A stretch of DNA of 64,000 bases from an uncultured Erythrobacter sp. (GCF_947499705.1 NZ_CANMPJ010000001.1:1709501-1773500), one strand, 5' to 3'. Positions 1 to 9,695 are shown, counted from the stretch's first letter. Program-made: numbers and translations. The notes: generated by a model not told the origin, from the sequence alone.

Positions 1-293
1 ATGATGCGGGTGTAGCCGCCATCACGATCTGAATAACGCTCAGCCAGAACGTCGAACAGCTTCTTGAGCTGCGTTTCGTCGAGCAAGCGCGCCTGTGCGA
101 GGCGACGGTTCGAAAGACCACCACGCTTTGCGAGCGTGATCAGCTTTTCGATGTAAGGACGCAGTTCCTTCGCTTTGGGCAGCGTGGTCATGATCTGCTC
201 GTGCTTGATCAGCGCGGCCGACATATTGCGGAACAGGGCCTTACGGTGGCCCGACTTACGGCTCAGCTTACGCTGTGAAATTCCGTGACGCAT
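1..293 (-). CDS. rplQ: 50S ribosomal protein L17 (partial, cut by window edge)
   Basis: L17 sits near the peptide exit tunnel of the large subunit. About 97 residues are visible; the protein begins [20 protein letters not shown] and reaches the conserved GGYTRI stretch where the window ends, so the C-terminal part is missing. It is the last gene of the alpha-operon segment and follows rpoA after an 81-base gap. The N-terminal motif pattern is typical of bL17, so the identity is firm although the 3' end is not seen. Confidence 0.95.
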   Translation of the reverse strand, partial: MRHGISQRKLSRKSGHRKALFRNMSAALIKHEQIMTTLPKAKELRPYIEKLITLAKRGGLSNRRLAQARLLDETQLKKLFDVLAERYSDRDGGYTRI

Positions 294-374
294 TGTATTT
301 TCCTTCAGTTCGATGAGGGCCCGTATGAGGTAGCCCAAAGCTGGCGGCGCTTAAGGTGCGCCGCCGGAACCTGT

Positions 375-1430
375 TTAGCCAAGCAGTTCTTGTTCGAGCT
401 TCTTGGCCATTTCCTCGATGTTCTCAGGCGGCCAGCCAGGAATGTCCATGCCGAGGCGCAGACCCATGCTGGAGAGCACTTCCTTGATCTCGTTGAGCGA
501 TTTGCGGCCGAAGTTCGGCGTGCGCAGCATCTCGGCTTCGGTTTTCTGAACCAGATCGCCGATATAGATGATGTTGTCGTTCTTGAGGCAGTTGGCAGAA
601 CGAACCGACAGTTCCAGCTCGTCGACCTTCTTGAGAAGGTAACGGTTGAGCTGGTTGGCGTCGTCTTCCTGCGGCTGAGCAGCGTGGCCGATCATGGCCG
701 ACTGCGGCTGCGGAATGCCGTCTTCGAAGTGAACGAACAGTGTCAGCTGATCCTGCAGAATGCGTGCGGCATAGGCCACGGCATCTTCTGGAGTGACAGT
801 GCCATCGGTTTCGACGGTCAGAGAAAGCTTGTCGTAGTCCAGTTCTTGGCCAACACGTGCGTTCTCGACCTTGTAGCTCACCTGACGGACAGGCGAATAC
901 AGCGAGTCGACCGGGATCAGGCCGATCGGCGCGTCGGCCGGACGGTTCTGAACGGCGGGCGAGTAGCCTTTGCCTACGTCAGCGGTCAGCTCCATGTTGA
1001 GCGTCGCGCCTTCATCGAGGTGGCACAGGACGAGGTCCTTGTTCATCACTTCGATGTCGCCAGTTACGGCAATGTCGCCAGCCTTCACTTCAGCAGGGCC
1101 GGTCATGGAAAGCTGCAGGCGCTTGGCACCCTCACCTTCCATCTTGAGCGCGATCTGCTTCACATTCAGGACGATGTCGGTCACGTCTTCGCGCACGCCC
1201 GCGAGCGAGGAGAATTCGTGGAGCACATTCTCGATCTTGATCGAGGTGATAGCTGCGCCCTGAAGCGAGCTGAGCAGCACCCGGCGCAATGCGTTGCCGA
1301 GGGTCAGACCAAAGCCACGCTCGAGCGGCTCAGCAACGAAAGTCGCCTTGCGGGTCTTGTCGCCGCCTTCCTTGATTTCGAGAGTGTTGGGTTTCTTGAG
1401 TTCCTGCCAGTTCTTCGTGTTGACGGACAT
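375..1430 (-). CDS. rpoA: DNA-directed RNA polymerase subunit alpha
   Basis: Alpha nucleates assembly of RNA polymerase (the N-terminal domain dimerises and binds beta and beta') and contacts activators and UP elements through the C-terminal domain. The 351-residue protein has the family's two domains: an N-terminal assembly domain with the [20 protein letters not shown] motif near residues 40-60, a flexible linker near 230-245, and a C-terminal helix-hairpin-helix domain with the [14 protein letters not shown] motif. Length fits alphaproteobacteria (about 335-355). It lies between rpsK and rplQ, the usual alpha-operon order, on the same strand, so co-transcription is expected. Confidence 0.98.
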   Translation of the reverse strand: MSVNTKNWQELKKPNTLEIKEGGDKTRKATFVAEPLERGFGLTLGNALRRVLLSSLQGAAITSIKIENVLHEFSSLAGVREDVTDIVLNVKQIALKMEGEGAKRLQLSMTGPAEVKAGDIAVTGDIEVMNKDLVLCHLDEGATLNMELTADVGKGYSPAVQNRPADAPIGLIPVDSLYSPVRQVSYKVENARVGQELDYDKLSLTVETDGTVTPEDAVAYAARILQDQLTLFVHFEDGIPQPQSAMIGHAAQPQEDDANQLNRYLLKKVDELELSVRSANCLKNDNIIYIGDLVQKTEAEMLRTPNFGRKSLNEIKEVLSSMGLRLGMDIPGWPPENIEEMAKKLEQELLG

Positions 1431-1547
1431 GGATTTCCCCTAATTCGCTCTTCAGCGGTTCAAAATGTCAGCGGACCGGTGCGCCTGCGATGCGCGTCCG
1501 GTCCGTTCAAGTCTCGGCGGCCAGAACGGCCGCCGGGCAGGTTCGGA

Positions 1548-1940
1548 TCAGACGCGGCGACGTTTCGATGGACGGACCCCGTTATGCGGGATCGGCGTCA
1601 CATCGCGGATCGACGTGATGTTGAAGCCGACAGCGGCGAGACCGCGCAATGCGCTCTCACGGCCCGAACCCGGGCCTTTCACTTCGACTTCCAAAGTGCG
1701 GACACCATGTTCAGCGGCCTTCTTGCCGGCATCGTCCGCTGCAACCTGTGCTGCATACGGTGTCGACTTACGGCTTCCTTTGAAGCCCATCATGCCGGCG
1801 CTGGACCAGCTGATCGCATTGCCCTGTGCATCGGTGATGGTGATCATGGTGTTGTTGAAGCTGGCGTTGATATGCGCAACGCCGCTGCTGATGTTCTTTC
1901 TGTCGCGGCGCCTTACTTTGCCGCCCGGTTCGCGTGCCAT
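1548..1940 (-). CDS. rpsK: 30S ribosomal protein S11
   Basis: S11 belongs to the platform of the small subunit near the mRNA exit. The 130-residue product has the family hallmarks: a basic N terminus followed by the [22 protein letters not shown] segment split over residues 20-40, and a basic C terminus ending SKRRRV. It follows rpsM by 59 bases and precedes rpoA by 117 bases on the same strand, the standard alphaproteobacterial order rpsM-rpsK-rpoA-rplQ. Confidence 0.98.
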   Translation of the reverse strand: MAREPGGKVRRRDRKNISSGVAHINASFNNTMITITDAQGNAISWSSAGMMGFKGSRKSTPYAAQVAADDAGKKAAEHGVRTLEVEVKGPGSGRESALRGLAAVGFNITSIRDVTPIPHNGVRPSKRRRV

Positions 1941-1999
1941 TGTCTCGTATTCCTTTTAACTGAGGACGAAGGAAAAAGCGTTCGAGGTTACCCTCTCGC

Positions 2000-2368
2000 T
2001 TACTTCTTCTTCCCTGCGATCGGCTTGGCCTTACCCTTGCGGGTGCGGGCGTTGGTGTGCGTGCGCTGACCGCGAACGGGCAGACCGTTACGGTGACGCA
2101 GACCGCGATAGGTACGCAGATCCATCAGGCGCTTGATGTTCATCGCAGTGTTGCGACGAAGGTCACCTTCGACCTGGTGATCGCTGTCGATGGTTTCACG
2201 AATGCGCAGGACTTCCTCATCGGTGAGGTCCTGAACACGTGCACTGTGCGGAATGCCAAGCTTGTCGGCGATTTGGACAGCCGTCGTGCGGCCAATCCCG
2301 TGAATGTAGGTAAGCGCGATGATTACACGCTTGTTTGTGGGGATGTTTACCCCGGCAATACGAGCCAC
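2000..2368 (-). CDS. rpsM: 30S ribosomal protein S13
   Basis: S13 is in the head of the small subunit and contacts the P-site tRNA and L5/L31 in the intersubunit bridges. The 122-residue product starts [15 protein letters not shown] and has the conserved HGIGRTTA helix-two-turn-helix motif and the [15 protein letters not shown] basic tail. It is the first ribosomal gene after the Sel1 gene insertion, and two promoter-like sequences stand upstream of it (2559-2587 and 2652-2680), so this gene probably begins a separately transcribed alpha segment. Confidence 0.98.
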   Translation of the reverse strand: MARIAGVNIPTNKRVIIALTYIHGIGRTTAVQIADKLGIPHSARVQDLTDEEVLRIRETIDSDHQVEGDLRRNTAMNIKRLMDLRTYRGLRHRNGLPVRGQRTHTNARTRKGKAKPIAGKKK

Positions 2369-2558
2369 TTAATTCTCCATGCTCCACAGGGGTTTGCGGG
2401 TTTGAAACCGGAGCCCCTATCTCAACGCTCAAACACTGACGCGCTCTATGCCGCGCTGTCCCTCGAACTAGCGAGGTATCAAGACGGCAAAAAGTCCGGT
2501 TGGCACGCGCAATTGCGTTGCCTGCCGGACTGGGTTCGAACGTGTCGAATGAGCGGCG

Positions 2559-2587
2559 CGCTTACGGTGATTCGAGCAATCCGTCAA
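2559..2587 (-). promoter_or_regulatory. putative sigma70-type promoter of the rpsM-rpsK-rpoA-rplQ unit, proximal
   Basis: On the minus strand TTGACG (2582-2587) is followed after 17 bases by TAAGCG (2559-2564), about 190 bases upstream of rpsM. The -35 match and the spacing are good; the -10 match is weak. Together with the sequence at 2652-2680 it forms a tandem pair in the 327-base gap between the Sel1 gene and rpsM. The rest of that gap holds no gene I can support. Confidence 0.4.
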
Positions 2588-2651
2588 CAGCAAGCAGCGC
2601 ATAATCGACCGAGCCGCCAATATGGGCCGCTCAGACGTTGTTTCAAGGGCC

Positions 2652-2680
2652 GGAATACACCCAAATGCCGACAGCGTCAA
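2652..2680 (-). promoter_or_regulatory. putative sigma70-type promoter of the rpsM unit, distal
   Basis: On the minus strand TTGACG (2675-2680) is followed after exactly 17 bases by TATTCC (2652-2657). It begins 16 bases after the stop of the Sel1 gene, where a promoter restarting transcription of the alpha segment would be expected. Identified by eye only. Confidence 0.45.
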
Positions 2681-2695
2681 AACCGGCCAACATGC

Positions 2696-3784
2696 CTACC
2701 CGCAGTTCCAGTAATCTCGCTGAGGTGCACAGGATTTGGAAGTCGTCCCTCCATATTGGTTCTTGTAGACTACGCAGCGGTTGACCTCAGGGCATTGTTT
2801 GAAAATTGGCCTGCGCAGCTTGGCGCGATTTTCGCGTGTTTCCTGATACGATTGGCGCAGCCGTGGGCCAACCTGCTCGAGCAGTTCCGCAGCCTTCGTG
2901 TTGCCGGCATCAACTGCACGGTTCATCCAATAAAAGAACGCATCCTCGTGTTTGGAGTTGTCTTTGCCGCGGAGGAGATAGCTCGCATGCAGCACCATCA
3001 TTTCGGTGTTTCCCGCTTCGGCGGCTATCCGTGAGTAGCGGCGGCCCAGCCCGATATTCCGTTTGATACCGAACACGTCGGTCATCTGGTCACCAGTGTA
3101 TGCCTCTGCCAGAGTGACTACGGCATCCATGCTGCCATGTTCGGCCGCTTTTTGCAGCCAACGCTCATGCTCTTTCCATTTGCGGCTCTTGCCGTCCTGC
3201 TGGAAAAATTCGACACCCAGCCAGTACATCGATTTGTTTGAACCACGGTCAGCAGCCTGCAAGAACAGCTCACGCGCACGCACCGGATCCTTGGCAATGC
3301 CAAGTCCCCCATCGCGGTACAGACCGCCATATTCGTAAGTCGCATCGGGGATGCCAATCTCATGCGCGTACTTGATCCAATACAGCGCGAGATCATTGCG
3401 CGGCGTACCGAATTCCCCCTTCACCAAGGCAAAGGCCATCGGAACATAGACATCATATGGCAGTATTTTTTTGAGATATTCGTTGGCGTCGGAGACGATT
3501 GCTCGTTCAGCTTCGTTGGTGGGCCGCAATGTCGATAGCCCGATCAACAGCGCGCGATTTGGGACCGGATCACATTCTTCAACGCCATTCTGGACTACGT
3601 TCTCGTACCATTCCAACTCATCGTCTTTGACGGTGTTACCCGCCTCGTATTCCTGGACAATAATGGCGGCTGCCAATCGGCACACCATTTCGGGGACCGA
3701 CACTTCATCAGCTACAGAATTGGTTGGCAGCGCCAGCCCAGTCAACGCAGCCATCAATACCAAAGTGGATCTTACGAGCTTCAC
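2696..3784 (-). CDS. exported Sel1-like repeat protein
   Basis: The 362-residue protein starts with a signal peptide (MKLVRSTLVLMAALTGLALPTNSVADE), so it is probably periplasmic. From about residue 130 to 310 it has Sel1-type alpha-helical repeats, recognisable by units such as ALYWIKYAHEIGIPDATYEYG, A-ELFLQAADRGSNKSMYWLG, WLQKAAEHGSMDAVVTLAEAY and YSRIAAEAGNTEMMVLHASYL, each about 36 residues. Such repeats bind partner proteins; no enzyme motif is seen. The C terminus has cysteine pairs (KQCPEVNRCVVYK and the final DYWNCG) that could form disulfides. Its position inside the spc-alpha ribosomal cluster, between the SRPBCC gene and rpsM, is unusual. Function unknown. Confidence 0.8.
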   Translation of the reverse strand: MKLVRSTLVLMAALTGLALPTNSVADEVSVPEMVCRLAAAIIVQEYEAGNTVKDDELEWYENVVQNGVEECDPVPNRALLIGLSTLRPTNEAERAIVSDANEYLKKILPYDVYVPMAFALVKGEFGTPRNDLALYWIKYAHEIGIPDATYEYGGLYRDGGLGIAKDPVRARELFLQAADRGSNKSMYWLGVEFFQQDGKSRKWKEHERWLQKAAEHGSMDAVVTLAEAYTGDQMTDVFGIKRNIGLGRRYSRIAAEAGNTEMMVLHASYLLRGKDNSKHEDAFFYWMNRAVDAGNTKAAELLEQVGPRLRQSYQETRENRAKLRRPIFKQCPEVNRCVVYKNQYGGTTSKSCAPQRDYWNCG

Positions 3785-3894
3785 AGTGCCCCTCCCCTGT
3801 TCGTTTGGGAAAGCCCATAACTCGCTGCGTTCTCTGAAACTTGGTAAGATACGACAGTAATTGACTTTTTAGGCGCGCGCCGCGCTGGACAGGA

Positions 3895-4548
3895 TCAACC
3901 GTCGGCCAGATCGCCGAACGCTTCGTCAACGTTCGGCCCATCCGATTCGCCATCGTTCTCGACAGCCACTTCCTCTTTCTCCGGAGCCTCTTCAACTGCG
4001 GCAACGTCCACCCGCCCCAGCATCTTAGCGAGGCCGTTCAATTGCTGGCTCATCACGCCGTCAACCGCCTTGGAAATCTCCGGAACCTTGTAGCGCATCG
4101 AACCGCCAACATTGTATTCCCACACGATCCGCGTGCCTTCATCGATTTCAGACAGGACTACAGTGAGGATACCGGTTACCGGTTCGCTTTGCAGCGGTCC
4201 AAGAGCACCTTGCATCCGCAGTGCCTTTTCCGGGAAGGCGTGGATCACGCGCATGTGTTCCACGCTGCCCTCGAGCGAGATCTTGTCGGGATCGGGGTCT
4301 TCAGGAATTCGTTCACAGAAGCATCCTCCTGCCTGAGGACGCAGAGACAGGTTTTCGGAATCGCCTGACCAGGTGTGCGCCGCGTTCCACCAGCGCGCCG
4401 GGCTGATCAAAGCAAGCCAGGTTTCCTTGAGATTTGTTTCGACCACTGCCTCGTCGCGAGTGATAAAGCCGCGATCATCTGAGTCGGTAACTTCGGCGGC
4501 TAGCGGCGTCGCGGCCAGCGCGAGCGCCAGAGCAGCAACGCGAGTCAT
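3895..4548 (-). CDS. exported SRPBCC-fold protein
   Basis: Starting at the ATG at 4548 the protein is 217 residues and opens with a signal peptide (MTRVAALALALAATPLAAEV). The body (EAVVETNLKETWLALISPARWW, later GTRIVWEYNVGGSM) has the pattern of the START/SRPBCC helix-grip fold used to bind hydrophobic ligands. The C-terminal 30 residues are acidic. A longer frame from a TTG at 4629 overlaps the end of adk but would bury the signal peptide, so the inner ATG is preferred. It follows adk by 77 bases and probably shares its transcript. Ligand and function are unknown. Confidence 0.75.
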   Translation of the reverse strand: MTRVAALALALAATPLAAEVTDSDDRGFITRDEAVVETNLKETWLALISPARWWNAAHTWSGDSENLSLRPQAGGCFCERIPEDPDPDKISLEGSVEHMRVIHAFPEKALRMQGALGPLQSEPVTGILTVVLSEIDEGTRIVWEYNVGGSMRYKVPEISKAVDGVMSQQLNGLAKMLGRVDVAAVEEAPEKEEVAVENDGESDGPNVDEAFGDLADG

Positions 4549-4625
4549 AAAGTGCGGCACGATCCAATTCTCCCTTTGCTCGTGCAATAAGGGAATGGCT
4601 TCGGCGGCGAAAGCCCCGGCGGGGC

Positions 4626-5270
4626 TCAACCCAGAATTGCGTCGATTGCCCCGGCCACTTCGTCGATGGCTGCCATGCCATCGACCCGCGTGACAATATT
4701 GCGGGCTTCATAGCCGGGCAGGATCGGCGCTGTCTTGGCACGGTATTCCTGCATCCGCTTGCGGACAGTTTCTTCATTGTCGTCGGGACGACGCTTGAAT
4801 TCGGTGTTTCCGCAATTGTCGCACACGCCTTCTTTCGAAGTCGGGTTTGCAGTGTCGTGATAAAGCGCACCGCAATTTGCGCACGAAAAGCGCCCGGTGA
4901 TGCGTTCGACCAATGCGTCTTCGTCCACCCCGAGCTCAATCACATGATCAAGCGAGCGCCCATGCTTGGCGAGGATTTCATCGAGGGAGTCGGCCTGTGC
5001 AGCGGTGCGCGGATAGCCATCGAAGATTGCGCCCGTCTCCGCGCCCATCGCCTCTAGCTCGGCATCGATCAGATCAGAGACAATCTCGTCCGAAACGAGC
5101 TCTCCGCGATCCATCACAGCTTTGGCCTTGATGCCAACAGGCGTCTGAGCCTTCACGGCCGCACGCAGCATATCTCCGGTGGAGAGCTGCTTCATGCCAT
5201 GCCGTTCCACCAGGCCAGCACTTTGCGTACCCTTGCCTGCCCCGGGAGGGCCAAGAAGAATGATGTTCAC
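4626..5270 (-). CDS. adk: adenylate kinase
   Basis: Adenylate kinase converts AMP plus ATP to two ADP. The GTG at 5270 is chosen because a GGGGGA sequence ends 6 bases upstream, while the TTG at 5276 directly abuts it; the protein then begins with NIILLGPPGAGKGTQ, the P-loop. The LID domain carries four cysteines in the pattern C-x2-C ... C-x2-C (SCANCG ... VCDNCG), the zinc-binding long-type LID. About 214 residues, typical for the family. It lies after secY, as in most spc operons. Confidence 0.96.
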   Translation of the reverse strand: MNIILLGPPGAGKGTQSAGLVERHGMKQLSTGDMLRAAVKAQTPVGIKAKAVMDRGELVSDEIVSDLIDAELEAMGAETGAIFDGYPRTAAQADSLDEILAKHGRSLDHVIELGVDEDALVERITGRFSCANCGALYHDTANPTSKEGVCDNCGNTEFKRRPDDNEETVRKRMQEYRAKTAPILPGYEARNIVTRVDGMAAIDEVAGAIDAILG

Positions 5271-5338
5271 CAGCAATCCCCCAATGTCGCGCGAACGGAT
5301 GCCGCGTCTTGAATAGTCATCGACACGGCGCTTGTGCG

Positions 5339-6703
5339 TTAACGCATCCGGCCTTTCAACTTAGCCTTCTTGATTAGATCGCCGTACTGGTGCGCCAGCA
5401 GATGCGACTGCACCTGGCTAAGCGTATCGACCGTCACATTGACGACGATCAGCAGGCTAGTTCCGCCGAGGAACAATGGAATGCCCGTTTGAGCGATCAT
5501 GTATTCCGGAACCACACAGACAAATGTCAGGTAGATCGCACCGACTACGGTGATGCGCGAGAGGACATATTCGAGATATTCGGCGGTGCGCTTGCCCGGA
5601 CGGATGCCGGGAATGAACCCGCCATTCTTCTTGAGGTTGTCCGCAGTCTCTTCCGGATTGAAGACAACTGCGGTGTAGAAGAAGCAGAAGAAGATGATCC
5701 CAATCGCATAAAGCAGCATGTAGATTGGCTGACCGTGGGCGAGATACTGGTTCAGCGTAACGATCACGCTGCCAAAACCGCTTTCGGTATCAACCGAATT
5801 ACCGGCGAACTGAGAAATTGTCAGCGGCAGCAGCAACAGCGAGCTGGCGAAGATCGGCGGGATCACACCAGCGGTGTTGAGCTTCAGCGGAAGGTGTGAA
5901 CGGTCTGCCTGCATCATGCCCTGCTGGGTCGCACGCTTCGGATACTGGATCAGCAGTCGGCGCTGAGCACGCTCTACGAAAGAGATCAGCAAGATCAGGC
6001 CTATGACCATGAAAACGAAGAAGATGATGATGCTCGGCGCGATCGAACCGGTACGGCCCCCTTCGAACAGGTTGGTCGCAAATGTCGGGAACTGCGCGAC
6101 AATACCCGCCATAATGATCAGCGAGACGCCGTTGCCGATGCCGCGCGATGTGATCTGCTCACCCAGCCACAGCAGGAACATGGTGCCACCGACGAGGCTG
6201 ATAACAGCGCCGACCTTGAACATGTAGCCGGGGTTCACGACCGCCTGAATACCGTTTTGGTTGGCGAAGCTCTCTAGGCCCGAAGCAAGGAACCAACCCT
6301 GGATTGCGCACAGGAACACCGTTCCGTAACGCGTATATTGGTTGAGCTTCTGCCGCCCGGTCGCGCCCTCTTTCTTGAGCGCAGCCAGCGTCGGGTGGAG
6401 GGCTGCAGCCATCTGCACCACAATCGAGGCGGTAATATACGGCATCACACCAAGCGCGATGAGGCTCATGCGCTCCAGGCTGCCGCCGGAAAATGTGTTG
6501 AACAGGTCGAGGATACCGCCCCGGCCCAGATCAGCCAGATTCTGGAGCGCCGCTGGGTTGACACCCGGCAGCGGAATGAAGCTGAGGAAACGGAAAACAA
6601 CGAGCGCACCAAGAGTGAACCAGATGCGCTGGCGCAGCTCGGTGGCCTTGGCAAAATTGCCAAGGTTCATGTTGCTGGCGATGTTATCGGCGCGTGATGC
6701 CAT
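5339..6703 (-). CDS. secY: preprotein translocase subunit SecY
   Basis: SecY forms the protein-conducting channel of the inner membrane with SecE and SecG. The 454-residue product has about ten hydrophobic segments, the IPLPGVNP N-terminal periplasmic motif, the plug region with GGSLERMSLIALGVMPYI, and the cytoplasmic loop FNPEETADNLKKNGGFIPGIRPG needed for SecA and ribosome contact. It lies between rplO and adk on the same strand, as in the spc operon of most bacteria. Confidence 0.98.
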   Translation of the reverse strand: MASRADNIASNMNLGNFAKATELRQRIWFTLGALVVFRFLSFIPLPGVNPAALQNLADLGRGGILDLFNTFSGGSLERMSLIALGVMPYITASIVVQMAAALHPTLAALKKEGATGRQKLNQYTRYGTVFLCAIQGWFLASGLESFANQNGIQAVVNPGYMFKVGAVISLVGGTMFLLWLGEQITSRGIGNGVSLIIMAGIVAQFPTFATNLFEGGRTGSIAPSIIIFFVFMVIGLILLISFVERAQRRLLIQYPKRATQQGMMQADRSHLPLKLNTAGVIPPIFASSLLLLPLTISQFAGNSVDTESGFGSVIVTLNQYLAHGQPIYMLLYAIGIIFFCFFYTAVVFNPEETADNLKKNGGFIPGIRPGKRTAEYLEYVLSRITVVGAIYLTFVCVVPEYMIAQTGIPLFLGGTSLLIVVNVTVDTLSQVQSHLLAHQYGDLIKKAKLKGRMR

Positions 6704-6807
6704 GTCGTATCGTCGATCCTAGTCAATTGCCGTTCGAAGCGGCTCAGAGACGATAAGTAGGGAGCGGACGGCCCGTTGTCGAACCCCCCGCATCCCATTT
6801 TGTCGCA

Positions 6808-7311
6808 TTATTTGGCTTTGGCCGCCTTGGCTGCCTTGACCTCGGCGTTGATCGGCGCGGTCACTTCGACACTGCCGCCGGCTTTTTCAACCGCTGCAAT
6901 CGCGCCCATGGTGGCACCGGCAACGACGAACTTGGCCTTGGCCTTGATCTCACCCTTACCGAGCAGACGGACACCGTCCTTGCCGCCGCGGACCAGGCCG
7001 CATTCGCGCAAGGCTTCTTCGGTGATGTCCTTCTTGCCGTCGAGCTTCTTGGCGTCGATCCATTTTTGGACCATGCCAATGTTCACTTCGGCGAAGTCCT
7101 TGCCAAACGGGTTGTTGAAGCCGCGCTTTGGCAGACGCATGTGAAGTGGCATCTGACCACCGGCGAAGCCATTGATGGCAACGCCCGAACGGCTCTTCTG
7201 GCCCTTCTGACCGCGTGCAGCGGTCTTGCCCTTGCCCGAACCGATACCACGGCCGACGCGCATGCGCCCCTTGCGGGCACCTGCATTGTCACGGATGTCA
7301 TTGAGTTTCAT
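6808..7311 (-). CDS. rplO: 50S ribosomal protein L15
   Basis: L15 organises 23S rRNA domains during large-subunit assembly. The 167-residue protein begins [30 protein letters not shown], with the glycine and lysine-rich signature and the [18 protein letters not shown] motif. It follows rpmD after a 77-base gap containing a hairpin (7357-7375) and precedes secY by 104 bases. Confidence 0.98.
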   Translation of the reverse strand: MKLNDIRDNAGARKGRMRVGRGIGSGKGKTAARGQKGQKSRSGVAINGFAGGQMPLHMRLPKRGFNNPFGKDFAEVNIGMVQKWIDAKKLDGKKDITEEALRECGLVRGGKDGVRLLGKGEIKAKAKFVVAGATMGAIAAVEKAGGSVEVTAPINAEVKAAKAAKAK

Positions 7312-7356
7312 AGTTGTGCACTCGCTTTCGCTTTTCTTCGCGCTTTAGAAAAGGAA

Positions 7357-7375
7357 ACCCCGCATTTCGCGGGGT
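7357..7375 (-). terminator. terminator-like hairpin between rpmD and rplO
   Basis: ACCCCGC (7357-7363) pairs with GCGGGGT (7369-7375) across a 5-base loop. Read on the minus strand it lies 13 bases after the rpmD stop and is followed by TTTCCTTTTCT. Inside an operon it would act as an attenuator or an mRNA processing and stability element rather than a full stop. Confidence 0.5.
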
Positions 7376-7388
7376 CACCTGAATTGGT

Positions 7389-7565
7389 TTAGTCGACCAC
7401 TTGAACCAGATGCGGGATCTTGGCGACCGCGCCGCGAACTTCAGGAGTATCCTGCCGCTCGACGACCTTGTGCATCTTGTTGAGCCCAAGACCGATCAGG
7501 ATCTTGCACTGGCTTTCGGGACGACGGATCGGCGAACCAATCTGCTTGATCTTGATGGTAGCCAT
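7389..7565 (-). CDS. rpmD: 50S ribosomal protein L30
   Basis: This short gene encodes 58 residues: [16 protein letters not shown], then [19 protein letters not shown], ending in HLVQVVD. The pattern [12 protein letters not shown] ... LGLNKM is diagnostic of uL30. It starts 5 bases after the stop of rpsE, in the canonical rpsE-rpmD-rplO order. L30 is a small globular protein of the large subunit. Confidence 0.96.
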   Translation of the reverse strand: MATIKIKQIGSPIRRPESQCKILIGLGLNKMHKVVERQDTPEVRGAVAKIPHLVQVVD

Positions 7566-7570
7566 TGTGC

Positions 7571-8410
7571 TTACTCCACAACCGCAGCAGCATCAGCCGC
7601 TGCTTCGGCTTCGCTCGCACCGCCGCGACCCAGCAGGTCGGCGACTTTCTTGCCGCGACGCTGAGCAACCGACTTCGGCGAAGTCTGGTCCTGCAGCGCC
7701 TCGAAAGTGGCGCGGATCATGTTGTACGGGTTGGACGTGCCGACCGACTTGGTCACAACGTCGGCAACGCCGAGGCTTTCGAAGACGGCACGCATTGGAC
7801 CACCGGCGATGATGCCGGTACCCGGAGGCGCCGTGCGGATGGTCACCTTGCCGGCACCGAAACGGCCATTGCCATCATGGTGCAGCGTGCGGCCTTCCTT
7901 CAGCGCGACGCGGATCATCTTCTTGCGTGCAGCAGCGGTTGCCTTGGTAATAGCTTCCGGCACTTCGCGTGCCTTGCCGTGACCAAAGCCGACGCGGCCC
8001 TGACCGTCACCGACAACGACGAGCGCAGCAAAGCCAAAACGCTTACCACCCTTCACCGTCTTGGAGACGCGGTTGATGTGCACCAGCTTTTCGATGATGC
8101 CGTCATCTTCTTCTTCACGGCGTCCGCGACCGCGACCACCGTCTCGGCCACCACGACCACGGCCACCGCCGCGATTGTCGCCACCACGGCCACGACCGCC
8201 GCGGCCTTGCTTCGGCTGTTCAGCCGGAGCAGCAGGTGCAGCCTCAGCTGGTGCAGCTTCGGTAGCCGGAGGGGCTTCCGCTGGAGCTTCTTCAGCTGGA
8301 GCGGCTTCGGGAGCCGCTGCTTCGGCAGCAGGTGCTGCTTCAGGCGCTGCGGTTTCCGGAGTCGCTTCCGGTGCTGCGGTTTCTTCTGGTTTCTTTTCGT
8401 CAGCCATCAT
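7571..8410 (-). CDS. rpsE: 30S ribosomal protein S5 with long low-complexity N-terminal extension
   Basis: S5 helps translational fidelity and mRNA unwinding at the entry tunnel. The conserved core starts near residue 103 ([19 protein letters not shown]) and continues to KVADLLGRG. At 279 residues it is about 110 longer than Escherichia coli S5. Residues 1-66 are almost only Ala, Pro and Glu; residues 69-98 are RGG-rich. The start ATG overlaps the rplR stop (TGATG), and a second ATG follows at once. The extension is continuous with the core in one frame, so it is not a frameshift artefact. Confidence 0.95.
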   Translation of the reverse strand: MMADEKKPEETAAPEATPETAAPEAAPAAEAAAPEAAPAEEAPAEAPPATEAAPAEAAPAAPAEQPKQGRGGRGRGGDNRGGGRGRGGRDGGRGRGRREEEDDGIIEKLVHINRVSKTVKGGKRFGFAALVVVGDGQGRVGFGHGKAREVPEAITKATAAARKKMIRVALKEGRTLHHDGNGRFGAGKVTIRTAPPGTGIIAGGPMRAVFESLGVADVVTKSVGTSNPYNMIRATFEALQDQTSPKSVAQRRGKKVADLLGRGGASEAEAAADAAAVVE

Positions 8411-8754
8411 CAGAACTCCAGCCCGCCTTCGCGAGCGGCATCGGCCAGCGCCTTGACGCGGCCATGAAACAGGAACCCGCCGCGATCGAACACGACAGTG
8501 GTGACGCCAGCCTTCTTGGCAGCAGCGGCAATGTCCTTGCCGACCTGCTGGGCAGCATCGACATTGGCACCACTGGCCTTCGCACCAAGCGTCGAAGCAG
8601 CGGCCACAGTGCGGCCCTGCGCGTCGTCAATGATCTGCGCATAGATGTGGCGGCCGGTGCGGTGCACCGACAGACGCGGCTTATCGCCCGAGCGTGCGCG
8701 AAGCGCAGTACGGACGCGGCGGCGGCGGCGTTCAAACAGGGAAAGCTTAGCCAT
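8410..8754 (-). CDS. rplR: 50S ribosomal protein L18
   Basis: L18 binds 5S rRNA with L5 and L25. Starting at the ATG at 8754 the product is 114 residues ([20 protein letters not shown]), with the [18 protein letters not shown] core and a [23 protein letters not shown] end, both family signatures. A longer open frame upstream lies inside rplF and is ignored. The gene abuts rplF and overlaps rpsE by one base. Confidence 0.97.
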   Translation of the reverse strand: MAKLSLFERRRRRVRTALRARSGDKPRLSVHRTGRHIYAQIIDDAQGRTVAAASTLGAKASGANVDAAQQVGKDIAAAAKKAGVTTVVFDRGGFLFHGRVKALADAAREGGLEF

Positions 8755-8755
8755 C

Positions 8756-9289
8756 TTACTTCTTCTTCCCTTCCTTGCGGAAGACATACTCGCCGCGATA
8801 CTTGATACCCTTGCCCTTATACGGCTCAGGCTTACGGAATTCGCGGATCTCGGCGGCAAACTGGCCAACGGCCTGCTTGTCGATGCCGGAAATCTCGACC
8901 GTGGTTTGATCGGGCGTTTTCACTTCAAGGCCTTCTGGCACCTGGAGATCGACATCGTGGCTGAAACCAAGCTCAAGCTTCAGGGTCTTGCCCTGTGCCT
9001 TTGCACGGTAACCAACGCCTGAAATCTCAAGGGTCTTCGAAAAACCCTCTGTCACACCTTCAACCAGGTTCGACACCAGCGTGCGCTGCATACCCCAATA
9101 GGAACGCGCCTGCTTGCTGTCGTTGGCCGGGTTGACCTGAATCTCGTCGCCCTCAACCTTGTAGGAAATGAGATCGGAGAGACCCAGAGTGAGAGTGCCT
9201 TTCGGCCCTTTCACGCTCAGCGTGCCATTTTCGATATTGGCAGTGACGCCCGCAGGGATCGCCACGGCTTTCTTACCAATACGGCTCAT
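8756..9289 (-). CDS. rplF: 50S ribosomal protein L6
   Basis: L6 lies at the base of the L7/L12 stalk near the factor-binding centre. The 177-residue protein starts [15 protein letters not shown] and contains the two repeated L6 domains and the C-terminal signature [16 protein letters not shown]. It overlaps rpsH by one base at its start and is followed by rplR one base after the stop. Confidence 0.98.
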   Translation of the reverse strand: MSRIGKKAVAIPAGVTANIENGTLSVKGPKGTLTLGLSDLISYKVEGDEIQVNPANDSKQARSYWGMQRTLVSNLVEGVTEGFSKTLEISGVGYRAKAQGKTLKLELGFSHDVDLQVPEGLEVKTPDQTTVEISGIDKQAVGQFAAEIREFRKPEPYKGKGIKYRGEYVFRKEGKKK

Positions 9290-9684
9290 TAGAATACCTC
9301 CGCCAGCACTTCGCCGCCGACCTTGTTCTCGCGCGCTTCGTTGTCCGAAAGCACGCCGCGCGGGGTCGAGACGATGGTGATGCCAAGGCCATTGCGCACA
9401 GTCGGAAGTTCTTTCGAACCCGAATAAACGCGGCGGCCCGGCTTGGAGACACGAGCAACATGCTTGATCGCAGGCTCGCCTTCGAAATACTTCAGTTCGA
9501 TACGCAACGCTTTGTGCTTGCCGCTCTCGTCTTCGCTGTAACCACGGATGTAGCCTTCACGCTGAAGCACTTCGAGAACGTTCGCACGCAGCTTGGAAGC
9601 CGGCGAAAGGACGGAGTCCTTCTTCGCCTGCTGGCCGTTGCGGATACGGGTGAGCATATCACCCAGTGGATCGGTCATAGCCAT
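9289..9684 (-). CDS. rpsH: 30S ribosomal protein S8
   Basis: S8 binds the central domain of 16S rRNA and in many bacteria represses the spc operon by binding its mRNA. The 131-residue product begins with [16 protein letters not shown] after two extra residues and ends with the signature [31 protein letters not shown] sequence precedes the chosen ATG. It starts 11 bases after rpsN. Confidence 0.98.
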   Translation of the reverse strand: MAMTDPLGDMLTRIRNGQQAKKDSVLSPASKLRANVLEVLQREGYIRGYSEDESGKHKALRIELKYFEGEPAIKHVARVSKPGRRVYSGSKELPTVRNGLGITIVSTPRGVLSDNEARENKVGGEVLAEVF

Positions 9685-9695
9685 TCGTCAGATCC

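Noticed and set aside
285-2069. 594-codon plus-strand open frame across rpoA and rpsK
   Set aside because: It is the complement of two certain ribosomal-cluster genes; composition is arginine- and cysteine-rich without any domain. A shadow of high-GC coding DNA.
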